Source of the DNA: an uncultured Blastocatellia bacterium
GTDB lineage: Bacteria; Acidobacteriota; Blastocatellia; Pyrinomonadales; Pyrinomonadaceae
Direction: 5' to 3'
Assembly (NCBI GenBank): GCA_946480785.1
Contig: CAMLLD010000060.1
Coordinates: 1-40,735 of the forward strand
DNA: 40,735 bases
The translations under genes and the position numbers were made by a program. The notes beneath the pieces are model-generated. The model made no database searches. It saw only the letters and a program-made list of their open reading frames with translations, and was not told the origin of the DNA. Position 1 is the stretch's first letter. Every line of letters starts with the position of its first letter. This document shows, in pieces, positions 7,860-17,672 of this stretch.

Positions 7860-8561
7860 ATGAGTGCCGTACTGATTGTTGAAGACGAAAAGCATTTGGC
7901 TGACGGGCTGCGTTACAACCTGAAAGCCGAAGGCTATGAGGTCGACGTTGCCGGCAGCGCGGAAGAAGCGTATCCGCTGCTCACCGAGCGCCAACCGTCG
8001 TACGACGTGGTCGTGCTCGACGTGATGTTGCCGGGCATGGACGGCTTCTCGCTCGCTTCGCGTTTGCGGGCGCAGGGACACTTCGTGCCGATCCTGATGT
8101 TGACGGCGCGCGGCCAGGCGCAAGACGTGCTGCGCGGCTTCGAATCGGGCGCCGACGACTATCTCCCGAAGCCGTTTGAACTGACAGTGCTGCTCGCGCG
8201 CATCAACGCGCTGTTGCGCCGGCGTGATTGGTTTCGACAGGATCTCACGAAGCCGAACGGCAGCGTCTTCAACATCGGCGCGAAGACGATTGATTTCGAA
8301 AACCTCGAGTTGCGCTCGGAAGCGGAGACGGTGCAGCTCACGCTCATGGAAGCCGAACTGCTGCGTTACCTCATGGACCACGAAGGCAAGATCGTTTCGC
8401 GCAGCGCGATTCTCGAAGACGTGTGGGGCTTGCGGGAAGACACCGACACGCGCGCCATCGACAACTTCATCGTTCGCCTGCGCAAGTATCTCGAAGACGA
8501 ACCCTCCCGCCCGCGTCATCTGTTGACGGTTCGAGGCGTCGGCTACCGGTTTGTATCTTAA
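7860..8561 (+). CDS. OmpR/PhoB-family response regulator
   Basis: A 233-residue two-domain transcription factor. The receiver domain (1-120) has the acidic pair at EDE (8-10), the phospho-accepting Asp54 in VVVLDVMLPGMDG, the Thr in MLTARG and Lys in YLPKPF. The C-terminal winged helix (about 135-233) ends in the typical LRKYLEDEPSRPRHLLTVRGVGYRFV. It is the partner of the kinase immediately upstream. Its stop shares the TTAA with the stop of the converging gene. Target genes are not evident; the pit operon would be a natural guess only because PhoB-type regulators often serve phosphate, and no Pho box was seen. Confidence 0.95.
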   Translation: MSAVLIVEDEKHLADGLRYNLKAEGYEVDVAGSAEEAYPLLTERQPSYDVVVLDVMLPGMDGFSLASRLRAQGHFVPILMLTARGQAQDVLRGFESGADDYLPKPFELTVLLARINALLRRRDWFRQDLTKPNGSVFNIGAKTIDFENLELRSEAETVQLTLMEAELLRYLMDHEGKIVSRSAILEDVWGLREDTDTRAIDNFIVRLRKYLEDEPSRPRHLLTVRGVGYRFVS

Positions 8562-9490
8562 GCGTTCGCGATGATCACTGAGGCGCGCACGCCGAGCAGG
8601 TCGGAAAAGTCTTTCGAGTAGATCGACGCCACTTTCCGCACGCGGCTGATCTTGTCGACCAGTTCATCGTTTGAAATGAAACCGTTCTCGGTGTGGGCGA
8701 TGGCCCAGGCGGGAATGTGGGACGCCGTGCGCAGCAGGTCTTCGACGAAGCCGAGATATTGCTGCTTGCTTTGCACGGGCGAACCGAGCCGCGCCTGCCG
8801 CCCGCGTTCGAAGTCGAGCCAAAACTCATCGGTGCCCCGCAGCCATTCCTCGCGCCAACTGAGCAGCGGATCTCGCGCGCCCGGCCCTCGTGTCAGCGGC
8901 ACCGGTAAACGCAGAAACAGCAGATCCGTGTGATGGCGTTCGGCGACGAAGTTGCGCACGTCCTGGTTCGTGCTCTGGTTGCGCTTGCCGTTGTCCTGCG
9001 CCGCGGGCACACACGCGAGCAAACGCTGAAAGGTGTCGGAGAGCGAAAGCGGTTTACGCAACCGGCGTGTCTCTTCGTTGAACGAGAGCACGTAGTCGCC
9101 GGTCATCATTCCGGCCGTGAGCGCGACCGCGCGTTTGTAAGGCTCGAGATGTTGCGCGGAGTTGTAAAAGTTATCAAACCACCACGCGTCGGTTTCGTTG
9201 AACCACTTGAGCAGCGTTGGATTGCTCAGCTTCTCGTGCGGCACGTAAGCGTCGTCGAGCAGCCCGGCGAGATCGGCTTCGTCGAGTGACACGTAATTGT
9301 TTTCGATGACAGCGAGCGCTTTGGTGTGCGACCAGAGCATCGGGTCGTTGGCCGCGACGCGCACGTCCCAGCGCTTGATGCGAACGGCGAGATCGGGTTC
9401 GCCCGTGAACGGCAAGGCGATAGACGTGAAGTCCAAACGGCGCAAGACGCCGAGTTCGAAAGCCAGCCAGCCGTTTGAAAATTGCTGCAT
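8558..9490 (-). CDS. Putative degenerate D12-class DNA adenine methyltransferase-like protein
   Basis: A 310-residue protein of no certain family. The N-terminal third resembles the SAM-binding part of D12 adenine methyltransferases: ALPFTGEPDLAVRIKRW sits where those enzymes have a PF-x-G-x-G segment, and VRVAANDPMLWSHTKALAVIEN matches the following V-x-x-ND-x-x-x-Y strand-helix. Further on, NQSTNQDVRNF and TDLLFLRLPVPL align with the N-x-DA...D-x-L-YLDPPY region, but the catalytic DPPY is replaced by RLPV. If the alignment holds, the fold is kept and the base-flipping active site is gone. The gene is last in a leftward operon, 5 bp after the HD-GYP-like gene. The family call is tentative. 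Confidence 0.4.
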   Translation of the reverse strand: MQQFSNGWLAFELGVLRRLDFTSIALPFTGEPDLAVRIKRWDVRVAANDPMLWSHTKALAVIENNYVSLDEADLAGLLDDAYVPHEKLSNPTLLKWFNETDAWWFDNFYNSAQHLEPYKRAVALTAGMMTGDYVLSFNEETRRLRKPLSLSDTFQRLLACVPAAQDNGKRNQSTNQDVRNFVAERHHTDLLFLRLPVPLTRGPGARDPLLSWREEWLRGTDEFWLDFERGRQARLGSPVQSKQQYLGFVEDLLRTASHIPAWAIAHTENGFISNDELVDKISRVRKVASIYSKDFSDLLGVRASVIIANA

Positions 9491-9495
9491 CGGGT

Positions 9496-10083
9496 TTACA
9501 GGGGCTCGAATGAAAGCAACATGTTGACGACCGCCGGATCGAATTCGATGCCCGCGGCGTCAGCGATTTCACGCCGCGCTTCATCGTCACTCAAGGCCGC
9601 GCGAAACGGACGCGCTTCCGTCAGCGCGACGTACGAATCAGCAACGCGCAGGATGCGCGCGGCGAGCGGAATCTCTTCGCGCCGCAACGCATCGGGATAG
9701 CCGCAGCCGTTCCACCACTCGTGATGCCAGCGCACCAGCAGTTGCGCGGCGCGATCGGCGCCCACGCGCGAAGCCTCGCGTTCGCCGATCACCGGATGAC
9801 GCGCGAGATCGAGGCGCTCTTCGATCGTCAACGGGCGCGCGGCCTGGATGTATTCGCGTTCCATCGCGACTTCACCGAGGTCGTGCAGGAGCGCGGCTGC
9901 CTGTAACGAACCGCGATCGTGACGCGCGAGATGAAACATCATCCCCAGCTCGTTGGCGATGGTGGCGATGCGTTGCGCGTGCGCGTGCTCGTAGCGCTCG
10001 AAACGATCCGTCGTCTTCGCGAGCTCTAAAAACGCCTCACCAGTTGCTTTGTCGATTACCTCAAATTGCTGGAGTGCGACCAT
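9496..10083 (-). CDS. HD-GYP-like metal-dependent phosphohydrolase
   Basis: A 195-residue stand-alone HD domain. Metal-binding motifs seen are HAHAQRIATIA, LLHDLGEVAME (the HD pair), a later HPVIGE, and HHEWWNGCGYP, the signature loop of HD-GYP domains (usually HHE-x-x-DG-x-GYP, here with Asn for Asp). RILRVADSYVALTEARPFR follows, as in HD-GYP proteins. Such domains break down cyclic di-GMP or related nucleotides; the short length and the Asn substitution leave activity open. It starts 15 bp after the upstream J-domain gene ends, so the two are almost certainly co-transcribed. Confidence 0.85.
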   Translation of the reverse strand: MVALQQFEVIDKATGEAFLELAKTTDRFERYEHAHAQRIATIANELGMMFHLARHDRGSLQAAALLHDLGEVAMEREYIQAARPLTIEERLDLARHPVIGEREASRVGADRAAQLLVRWHHEWWNGCGYPDALRREEIPLAARILRVADSYVALTEARPFRAALSDDEARREIADAAGIEFDPAVVNMLLSFEPL

Positions 10084-10098
10084 GGGTGCCTAATTTCA

Positions 10099-11310
10099 TC
10101 ACACTGATTTCAACGTGCGCAACAGGTCGTGGGCTTTGCGGTTCTCGGGATCGACCGCGAGGGCGCGTTCCGCTTCGCCGCGCGCGCGCAACATGAAGCC
10201 GAGGTCGCGATATAACTCGGCCAGCAGCACGCGATATTCGGCGTTCTTCGGATCGAGTTTGACGGCCGCTTGTAACTCGGCTTCGGCCGCTCGCCGCGTG
10301 TCTTCGTTCTCGGCCAGGACGCGGCCGTGGAACGCGCGATAGCGCGCTTCTTTCGGGACCGCGCGCGCGGCGGAGGCGAAGAGACCGAGGGCGATTTTCT
10401 TTTGTCCTTGTTCGAACGCCGCGAAACCTTCCTTGAACTGCTGTTCAGCGTGGTCGGCGGTCGAGACTTTCGCTTCGGGAGTGGCTTCCGTGGCCCGCGC
10501 GGGTTTCTCGGCGACAGGCGCGGTTGGCTTCGGCGCCGACTCGGCGAGCTGTTGCGCTTTCTGTCGTGCCAACAGTTTCGCGTCGTAATTAGCGCGCAGA
10601 CGATCGTCACGCAGCGTGTCATACGCCTGTGCGACGCGCGCAAACGCGGCTTCGAGCCGGCGCACGAGTCCCGCTTCGGCGCGGCGAAAACGATCCGGAT
10701 GGTAGCGGCGCGCAAGCTCGTAGTACTTGAGCTTCATCTGCTCAGCGGTCGCTTCGCGGCTGACGTCGAGCACGTTGTAATGCGTTTGGGCGTGGCCGAG
10801 TTGTTCGAGAAAACTCTGCGCGTCCGCGATCTCGTCGGGTTGGTCGGCCACCGGCTCAACAGCCGGGGCGAGCAGTAACGAATCTGTGTCGAGTTTCAAT
10901 TGCGGGGGATCCTCGAGCCTCGCGCGCGGATCGAAATCCCACGTCCCTTCAACCCACGACAGCGCGAGCCGAACAATGTCCGTGACCTGCTTCGTCTGGA
11001 TCTGTTCCGCCTGCACCCCCGTCAAAACCGCGCCGGCACAAAGCGCTTTCACGAGGTCGAGATCCGAGCCGCGCTGGTCGTAACAAGCCAAAGTCCCTTC
11101 CGCGACACCCGCTTTCAAAAGGTATTCCCGCAGCCGCAAACTGCGTGCGTTCGACGCCGCGTAGCGCACCGCGCCCTCCTCGAAGTAGACGGCGACCTTG
11201 ATCCGGTCGTGCTGGAGTTGCAGCCGGCCGGACAGTGATTTCGCCAAAAACTCGTGGATTAGTTCCGCTGCCGGACGTTCGCTGAGCTGGCCGTTCATCC
11301 CGGCTGACAT
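10099..11310 (-). CDS. DUF4388 / J-domain / TPR protein
   Basis: A 403-residue soluble protein with three parts. Residues 5-130 form a DUF4388 domain (GQLSERPAAELIHEFLAK...GRLQL), found in bacterial signalling and gliding-type proteins. Residues about 176-245 are a J-domain with the essential HPD (204-206) in RRYHPDRF and the closing ANYDAKL, implying that it recruits an Hsp70 (DnaK). Two or three TPR-like repeats occupy the C-terminal ~110 residues (ending NAEYRVLLAELYRDLGFM..., YRDL type). The second Met (position 5) may be the true start, because AGGA stands about 9 nt before it while the first ATG abuts that same AGG. It heads the operon with the HD-GYP-like and methyltransferase-like genes and diverges from the kinase at 11422. 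Confidence 0.88.
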   Translation of the reverse strand: MSAGMNGQLSERPAAELIHEFLAKSLSGRLQLQHDRIKVAVYFEEGAVRYAASNARSLRLREYLLKAGVAEGTLACYDQRGSDLDLVKALCAGAVLTGVQAEQIQTKQVTDIVRLALSWVEGTWDFDPRARLEDPPQLKLDTDSLLLAPAVEPVADQPDEIADAQSFLEQLGHAQTHYNVLDVSREATAEQMKLKYYELARRYHPDRFRRAEAGLVRRLEAAFARVAQAYDTLRDDRLRANYDAKLLARQKAQQLAESAPKPTAPVAEKPARATEATPEAKVSTADHAEQQFKEGFAAFEQGQKKIALGLFASAARAVPKEARYRAFHGRVLAENEDTRRAAEAELQAAVKLDPKNAEYRVLLAELYRDLGFMLRARGEAERALAVDPENRKAHDLLRTLKSV

Positions 11311-11332
11311 CCTAAACGAAAAAACTAAAGCT

Positions 11333-11361
11333 TTGACAGTGGCTGGTGCGAAATTTATAGT
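11333..11361 (+). promoter_or_regulatory. Consensus sigma-70 promoter of the kinase-ligA gene cluster
   Basis: TTGACA (11333-11338), exactly 17 nt, TATAGT (11356-11361). This is the best match to a housekeeping promoter in the window. Initiation near 11368 gives a leader of about 54 nt before the ATG at 11422. The genes from 11422 to 16907 follow closely and could share the transcript. Confidence 0.75.
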
Positions 11362-11421
11362 GATGCCACATTACAATTTGAGCTCCAGGATGAAGGAATC
11401 TTCAAGCAGGTAGCGATCTAT

Positions 11422-12201
11422 ATGGAATCACCGCAACGGGTCGAACAACTGATCGAGGAACTGCAAAAGCGCACGGCCGAACTCGAAGAAGCCAACCGCG
11501 AATTGCGCCGGGTCTCGCACTATCGATCGCTGTTTCTCGCGCGGATGTCCCACGAACTGCGCACGCCGCTGACCTCGATTCTGGGTTTCAGCGAGATACT
11601 CCTCGACCAAGAAGAGCTCACGGAAACTCAGCGCCGCTTTTGTCAGAAGGTGCAGGACTCCGGGTTTCAGCTTCAGGCGAGTTTGAATCAACTGGTAGAT
11701 CTCTCGCGCCTCGAAGCGGGACAAACGGAAGTGTTCCTGCAGGAGTTTTCGTTGCGCGAGACGTTGCGCGAGTCGTGTGCGGCGGCGGCGCGCATGGCCC
11801 AGAAGGCGCAAGTCACGACGGAGTATGAAGTCGCGCCGGAGATCACGACTGTCGTCTCGGATCAGGGCAAGCTGCGGCAGACGTTATTCAACTTCATCGC
11901 GTGGGCGGTGAGCCGCAGTCCGGCGGGCGAGTCGGTGAAGATCACGGTGGACGTCGACGACAAGTCGCTGCTCTCAATCAGGATCAGAGACAACGGCGAA
12001 ACGAAGGACACGTCGAGCGTATTCGATCCCGAAAACAACTATTCAACCGGCGAGCCAAACATCAACGAGCTCGGCATCATCATCGGCCGCAAGCTGCTCG
12101 AACTAATCGGTGGCAACGTCACGTTACAAAACGGCACGCCCCGCGGTCTGGAAGCTACGATTACGATGCCCGCCCGGCCGCCGAAAGCAGAAATGCACTG
12201 A
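11422..12201 (+). CDS. Soluble histidine kinase with degraded ATP-binding site
   Basis: A 259-residue protein without membrane segments. An N-terminal coiled coil (about 5-33, VEQLIEELQKRTAELEEANRELR) leads into a clear HisKA box, FLARMSHELRTPLTSILGFSE, with His44. The ATPase half is recognisable but eroded: the N box reads LFNFIAWAVSRSP rather than N-x-x-x-NA-x-K, G1 reads RDNGETKD with no D-x-G-x-G, and the G2 position LGIIIGRKLLELIGG lacks GxGLG. It may accept phosphate or act as a scaffold rather than autophosphorylate. It is the first gene after a consensus promoter; no receiver protein is adjacent. Confidence 0.85.
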   Translation: MESPQRVEQLIEELQKRTAELEEANRELRRVSHYRSLFLARMSHELRTPLTSILGFSEILLDQEELTETQRRFCQKVQDSGFQLQASLNQLVDLSRLEAGQTEVFLQEFSLRETLRESCAAAARMAQKAQVTTEYEVAPEITTVVSDQGKLRQTLFNFIAWAVSRSPAGESVKITVDVDDKSLLSIRIRDNGETKDTSSVFDPENNYSTGEPNINELGIIIGRKLLELIGGNVTLQNGTPRGLEATITMPARPPKAEMH

Positions 12202-12221
12202 TAGGACCAAACTGTAAACGC

Positions 12222-13001
12222 ATGGAAGAGATCCAGATTCGTGAGTGTACGACGATTGCAGAATTTGACAGTTGCGTGGCGCTTCAACGCGAAGCGTTTG
12301 GCCTGCCGGATCTGGAGATCTCACCGCGACGGCATCTGATCGTCTCGCGCCAGGCGGGCGGCTGGACGCTGGCCGCGTTTGTCGGCGACCGCATGGTCGG
12401 GTTTGTTCATCATCTCGCGGCAGTAACTCCCGATAACAAGATTTTTGGCTATTCGCACATGATGTCGGTGGCCAAAGACCTTCAGAACAAAGGCATCGGC
12501 GCGCGCCTGAAATGGGCGCAGCGCGAGCGGGCGCTGGCCGAAGGGCGAACATTAATTAAGTGGACGTGGGACCCAATGCAGGCGCGAAATGCGCATTTCA
12601 ATTTAAACAGGCTTGGCGTGACGGTGGATACCTATATCGATAACTATTACGGCACGGATTATTTCGCGGATCCGGCGCAGGCCGTGGAGGACCGGCCGGG
12701 GTTACAGAGTGACCGGCTCTATGCGCGTTGGGACTTGAACTCGCCGCGCGTCGTCGCGCTTGGTTCGCGTTTGCCGGCGTCGATCGAGGCGCAGCCGGTC
12801 GCGTCAGTGGCGATACCGACGAATTGGAGTGCGTTAGTGAAGAGCGATCCGCAGCGTGCGCGCGACACGCAGGCGCGCGTACGAGCCGAGTTTACGAAAG
12901 CGTTTGCGGAAGGTCTGGTGTGCGAGGCCTTTGAAAGAGGGGATGAGGAATCACGATATCTGTTGTTTGAGCCACAGATAAACACAGATAGACACGAATG
13001 A
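12222..13001 (+). CDS. GNAT acetyltransferase (COG3375-type)
   Basis: A 259-residue member of the predicted GNAT superfamily acetyltransferases. The acetyl-CoA-binding loop is seen as DLQNKGIGARLKWAQRERAL, the R/Q-x-x-G-x-G/A pattern, preceded by YSHMMSV. The stretch IKWTWDPMQARNAHFNLNRLG, then YIDNYYG and SDRLYARWDL, is characteristic of COG3375 proteins. The substrate is unknown. The ATG at 12222 stands 20 bp after the kinase stop and gives the natural start; a longer open frame back to 11901 lies inside the kinase gene. The last codons and stop are made of a dispersed repeat, and the stop overlaps the next gene's start by 4 bp (ATGA), so the pair is translationally coupled. Confidence 0.88.
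   Translation: MEEIQIRECTTIAEFDSCVALQREAFGLPDLEISPRRHLIVSRQAGGWTLAAFVGDRMVGFVHHLAAVTPDNKIFGYSHMMSVAKDLQNKGIGARLKWAQRERALAEGRTLIKWTWDPMQARNAHFNLNRLGVTVDTYIDNYYGTDYFADPAQAVEDRPGLQSDRLYARWDLNSPRVVALGSRLPASIEAQPVASVAIPTNWSALVKSDPQRARDTQARVRAEFTKAFAEGLVCEAFERGDEESRYLLFEPQINTDRHE
12969..12998. repeat. Dispersed CACAGAT repeat forming a gene end and gene start
   Basis: CCACAGATAAACACAGATAG continuing into ACACGAATG belongs to the same family as the repeats at 7824 and 23151. It encodes the last residues of the acetyltransferase and supplies the ATG of the M20 gene. Confidence 0.5.
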
Positions 13002-14452
13002 ATTTTTCCAAGTTCGATCGTTATGTGGACCGTCACGCGCGGAATTTTACGGAGCGGTTGCAAAGTCTTTGCCGCATGCCATCCGTCGCCGCGCGCGGTA
13101 CCGGCATGCGCGCCATTGCCGAGACTGTCGAACAGATGATGCAACGCGTCGGGATCGGCACCCGCACGTTCAAAGTCGGCTCGGGCTATCCGATCATTTA
13201 CGGCGAGTGTGGCAGTGGACCAAAGACTTTCGTCGTCTACGGCCACTACGACGTGCAGCCTGTGGGCCATCTCACGGAGTGGAGCTCTGGTCCATTCGCG
13301 GCGACGATCCAGGACGGCAAGCTGTACGCGCGTGGAGCGGCGAACAGCAAGGGCGATCTCGTCGCGCGTCTCGCCGCGGTGGAGGCTTATCAAAAGTCGT
13401 TCGGCAAACTACCGGTGACGTTGCGCTTTCTCGTGGAAGGTGAGGATGGTCTCGGCAGTCCGAGTCTTTATCGTTTCACGGCTGAAAACGGAGAGCTGTT
13501 GAAAGCCGACGGCTGTTTGTGGGACGAAGGCGCGCGCGACACGAAAGAGACTCCGGTGGTGAGTCTCGGTTTCAAAGGCATCACGTTTATCGAGCTGCGC
13601 GCTTTCGGCGCGCGTTCCGATCTGCACTCGAAGTGGGGCACGATCGTGCCGAATCCCGCGTGGCGGCTCGTGCAGGCCCTCGCCACGATCACTTCACCAA
13701 AAGGCGTCATCACCATCGACGGTTTCTCGTCGCACGTCGCGCCGATCAGCGACGAAGACGTGGAAGCGTTGAAGACGATCGAGCTCGACGAAGCGGGACT
13801 GAAACGCGAGTTTCGCATCGGCGGCTGGGTGCGTTCGATGAAGGGCCAGACGTTGATCAAGGAACACATTTTTGGCCCAACCTGCACGATCTGCGGCATT
13901 CACACCGGACATACCGAAGCGGGCGCGAAGACGGTGTTGCCGAGCACGGCGATGGCCCGTCTCGACTTCCGGCTCGTTCCCGATCTCTCCGCCGAGCTCG
14001 TCGTGCGGTTGTTGCGCGAACATCTCGACGTCCGCGGTTTCAAGGATATCGAGATCATCGAGCTCGGCAGCGCGCCGCTCGCGAAGTCGTCGGCGAAGTC
14101 GCGTATCGCGCGCGCACTCGTGCAGTCGATGGCGGAAGTTTACGGACGGCCGGCGGTGGTTTATCCGATGGATCCTTCGAGTGGACCAGTGGGCGCGGTC
14201 TGTGGCGTGTCGCAACCGGCGACACCGATGGCTTCGTTCGGCACCGGCTACGCGGGCTCGAATCCGCATGGGCCCGACGAGAACATCCGCATAGATGACT
14301 TTTTGCAGAGCATCAAGCTCGTCGGCCGCGTGCTGTATAAACTATCCGAGACGCGACACAAGTCGAGCGCGAACACGAGCGTTTACGAAGACAGCAATCC
14401 CACCGCGCCCTTTCCCCTGCCGCGCGCGAAATACGCAGAGAAGAAGGAGTAA
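12998..14452 (+). CDS. M20-family peptidase homologue with altered active site
   Basis: A 484-residue homologue of M20 dipeptidases/deacylases. Overall layout is kept: YGHYDVQPVG with His83 and Asp85, a dimerisation (lid) domain with DLHS-x-WGTIVPNPAW, HTGHTEAGAKTVLPS, and a C-terminal NPHGPDEN supplying the last metal-ligand His. Three normally invariant positions differ. The RGA-x-DDKG motif, whose first Asp bridges both zinc ions, reads RGAANSKGD (Asn116, Ser117). The catalytic EGEEE-x-GS reads EGEDGLGS (Asp150, Gly151 for the Glu pair). It may bind one metal, use another chemistry or be non-catalytic. It is coupled to the acetyltransferase (ATGA) and 3 bp upstream of ligA. Confidence 0.88.
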   Translation: MNFSKFDRYVDRHARNFTERLQSLCRMPSVAARGTGMRAIAETVEQMMQRVGIGTRTFKVGSGYPIIYGECGSGPKTFVVYGHYDVQPVGHLTEWSSGPFAATIQDGKLYARGAANSKGDLVARLAAVEAYQKSFGKLPVTLRFLVEGEDGLGSPSLYRFTAENGELLKADGCLWDEGARDTKETPVVSLGFKGITFIELRAFGARSDLHSKWGTIVPNPAWRLVQALATITSPKGVITIDGFSSHVAPISDEDVEALKTIELDEAGLKREFRIGGWVRSMKGQTLIKEHIFGPTCTICGIHTGHTEAGAKTVLPSTAMARLDFRLVPDLSAELVVRLLREHLDVRGFKDIEIIELGSAPLAKSSAKSRIARALVQSMAEVYGRPAVVYPMDPSSGPVGAVCGVSQPATPMASFGTGYAGSNPHGPDENIRIDDFLQSIKLVGRVLYKLSETRHKSSANTSVYEDSNPTAPFPLPRAKYAEKKE

Positions 14453-16471
<2,019 letters not shown>

Positions 16472-16475
16472 ATAG

Positions 16476-16907
16476 ATGACCAGCCCTGATCAAAAGAACC
16501 TCAAACTGCTGTACACACTCTTCTGCGACGACGTTCGCCTCGAAGCGGGAAACAAACTGTCGTTCATGGGCGTGTTCCAGAACATCATGGTCCAACAGGT
16601 CCCGGTCTCATTAATCAAGTTCGCGGTGGTGAACCACTGGGAAGGCCAGGGCAGTTATCTTTCGGAGGTACGCATCCTCACGCCCGACCGCCAGCATCCG
16701 ATCGTCGTCTCGCAACCAACGCGTTTCGAGATCGCTTCCGGCGGCTTCGCCGACAACATCAGCTTCTTCGTCAACGTGACGTTCCCGACTTCCGGACGAT
16801 ATGTCGTACAAACATTGATCGATTCGAACCTCTACAAAGAAGAACTGCTGACAGTCTCCGACGTCGCCGAGCCGGAGATGCTCGGGACGTCGGAGTCAGT
16901 TAATTAA
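16476..16907 (+). CDS. Small conserved hypothetical protein (DUF6941-type)
   Basis: A 143-residue protein starting 4 bp after ligA, with GGAG just before its ATG. It begins LKLLYTLFCDDVRLEAGNKLSFMGVFQNI and continues as alternating beta strands (VVSQPTRFEIASGGFADN, FFVNVTFPTSGRYVVQTLID), a pattern I associate with the DUF6941 family of beta-rich cytoplasmic proteins. No signal peptide, membrane segment or catalytic motif is visible. The function is unknown. Confidence 0.75.
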   Translation: MTSPDQKNLKLLYTLFCDDVRLEAGNKLSFMGVFQNIMVQQVPVSLIKFAVVNHWEGQGSYLSEVRILTPDRQHPIVVSQPTRFEIASGGFADNISFFVNVTFPTSGRYVVQTLIDSNLYKEELLTVSDVAEPEMLGTSESVN

Positions 16908-16933
16908 AGCTTGGAAATGATGGCTGGTCGGCC

Positions 16934-17326
16934 CTAGCCAACATCGATGTTGAAGAGCTTGATTTTGGAATTGAGAGTTGTAGCCTTAATGCCAAGCAGT
17001 CTGGCTGCTTTTGCTTGATTACCCCCGGTCTCAGCCAGTGCCATCTTGATCAAGTGGGTCTCGAACCGCTGAACCTCGTCGTAAAAACTGATTCCTCCGA
17101 GAATGTCCAGGGGTTTGAGTCTGGTTGCCTCCTCCGTGAAAGCCTTATCGCGAGCCAGAGTCTCCGCCTCTGTTAAAAGAGCGTCCGCCAGATCGACAAC
17201 GCGTTGGATACGGTCGCGATCAGGCCGCTCGGCAATCTTCAGACGCACTGTGTTTTCAGTTACCGGGTTGGTAACTGGCGGTCTCAAATTGTCGGTTTCC
17301 TTCAGAGCTGCTTGATCGACGTTCAT
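16934..17326 (-). CDS. Fis-family helix-turn-helix protein
   Basis: A 130-residue protein whose C-terminal ~40 residues form a Fis-type helix-turn-helix (HTH_8): LIKMALAETGGNQAKAARLLGI-KATTLNSKI, the motif found at the end of NtrC-type activators and in the Fis protein. The N-terminal ~85 residues are helical, rich in charged residues, and unlike a receiver or AAA+ domain. It is therefore a stand-alone DNA-binding protein, probably dimeric. AGGGGAG stands 6 nt before the ATG. The gene is single, converging on the DUF6941-type gene and followed upstream by the tRNA-Leu terminator. Targets are unknown. Confidence 0.85.
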   Translation of the reverse strand: MNVDQAALKETDNLRPPVTNPVTENTVRLKIAERPDRDRIQRVVDLADALLTEAETLARDKAFTEEATRLKPLDILGGISFYDEVQRFETHLIKMALAETGGNQAKAARLLGIKATTLNSKIKLFNIDVG

Positions 17327-17448
17327 TAATACTCCCCTTTCAGAATGGACCTCTGATGGTTAGACACCGGCCTGCGAAAATCCGTGACAAAATTTTTTTC
17401 GGGTTTTTTTGACCAGCAGGAGTTTGGCTGGCGCGTGTTACAGACATG

Positions 17449-17482
17449 AAAACGGCGGGCCTGCTTTACGACAGACCCGCCG
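17449..17482 (-). terminator. Rho-independent terminator of tRNA-Leu
   Basis: On the minus strand, CGGCGGG-T-CTG and CAG-G-CCCGCCG pair around an 8-nt loop (17482-17453) and are followed by TTTT. It lies about 16 nt past the tRNA 3' end. Confidence 0.8.
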
Positions 17483-17498
17483 CTTTAGAATTTTTCGT

Positions 17499-17585
17499 TG
17501 GTGCGGATGAGAGGACTTGAACCTCCACGATGTCACCATCACAGGCTTCTGAGACCTGCGCGTCTGCCAGTTCCGCCACATCCGC
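17499..17585 (-). tRNA. tRNA-Leu (anticodon CAG)
   Basis: The minus strand folds as a class II tRNA. The acceptor stem GCGGATG pairs with CATCCGC, followed by A73 and an encoded CCA (17501-17499). The D arm reads GGCGGAACTGGCAGACGC. The anticodon arm has the seven-base loop CTCAGAA, giving anticodon CAG. A long variable arm (GTGATGGTGACATCGT) and the T arm GAGGTTCAAGTCCTC complete it. The long variable arm and CAG anticodon identify leucine. A strong terminator follows. Confidence 0.95.
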
Positions 17586-17672
17586 AAAGGAACGGCTTGT
17601 CATTATGCGAATGGGGTTGGAACGTGTCAACCGGGGAGAGTTGAGTGAGGGAAGGGGGCGTGTTAACTGCTT

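Noticed and set aside
11901..12221. A long upstream extension of the acetyltransferase frame.
   Set aside because: It overlaps the kinase gene in another frame and is Arg/Gly-rich shadow sequence; the homologous part begins at the ATG at 12222.
16919..16945. A weak hairpin between the DUF6941-type and Fis-like genes considered as a shared terminator.
   Set aside because: The stem is short and mismatched, it overlaps the Fis-like stop codon, and no T-run follows on either strand.
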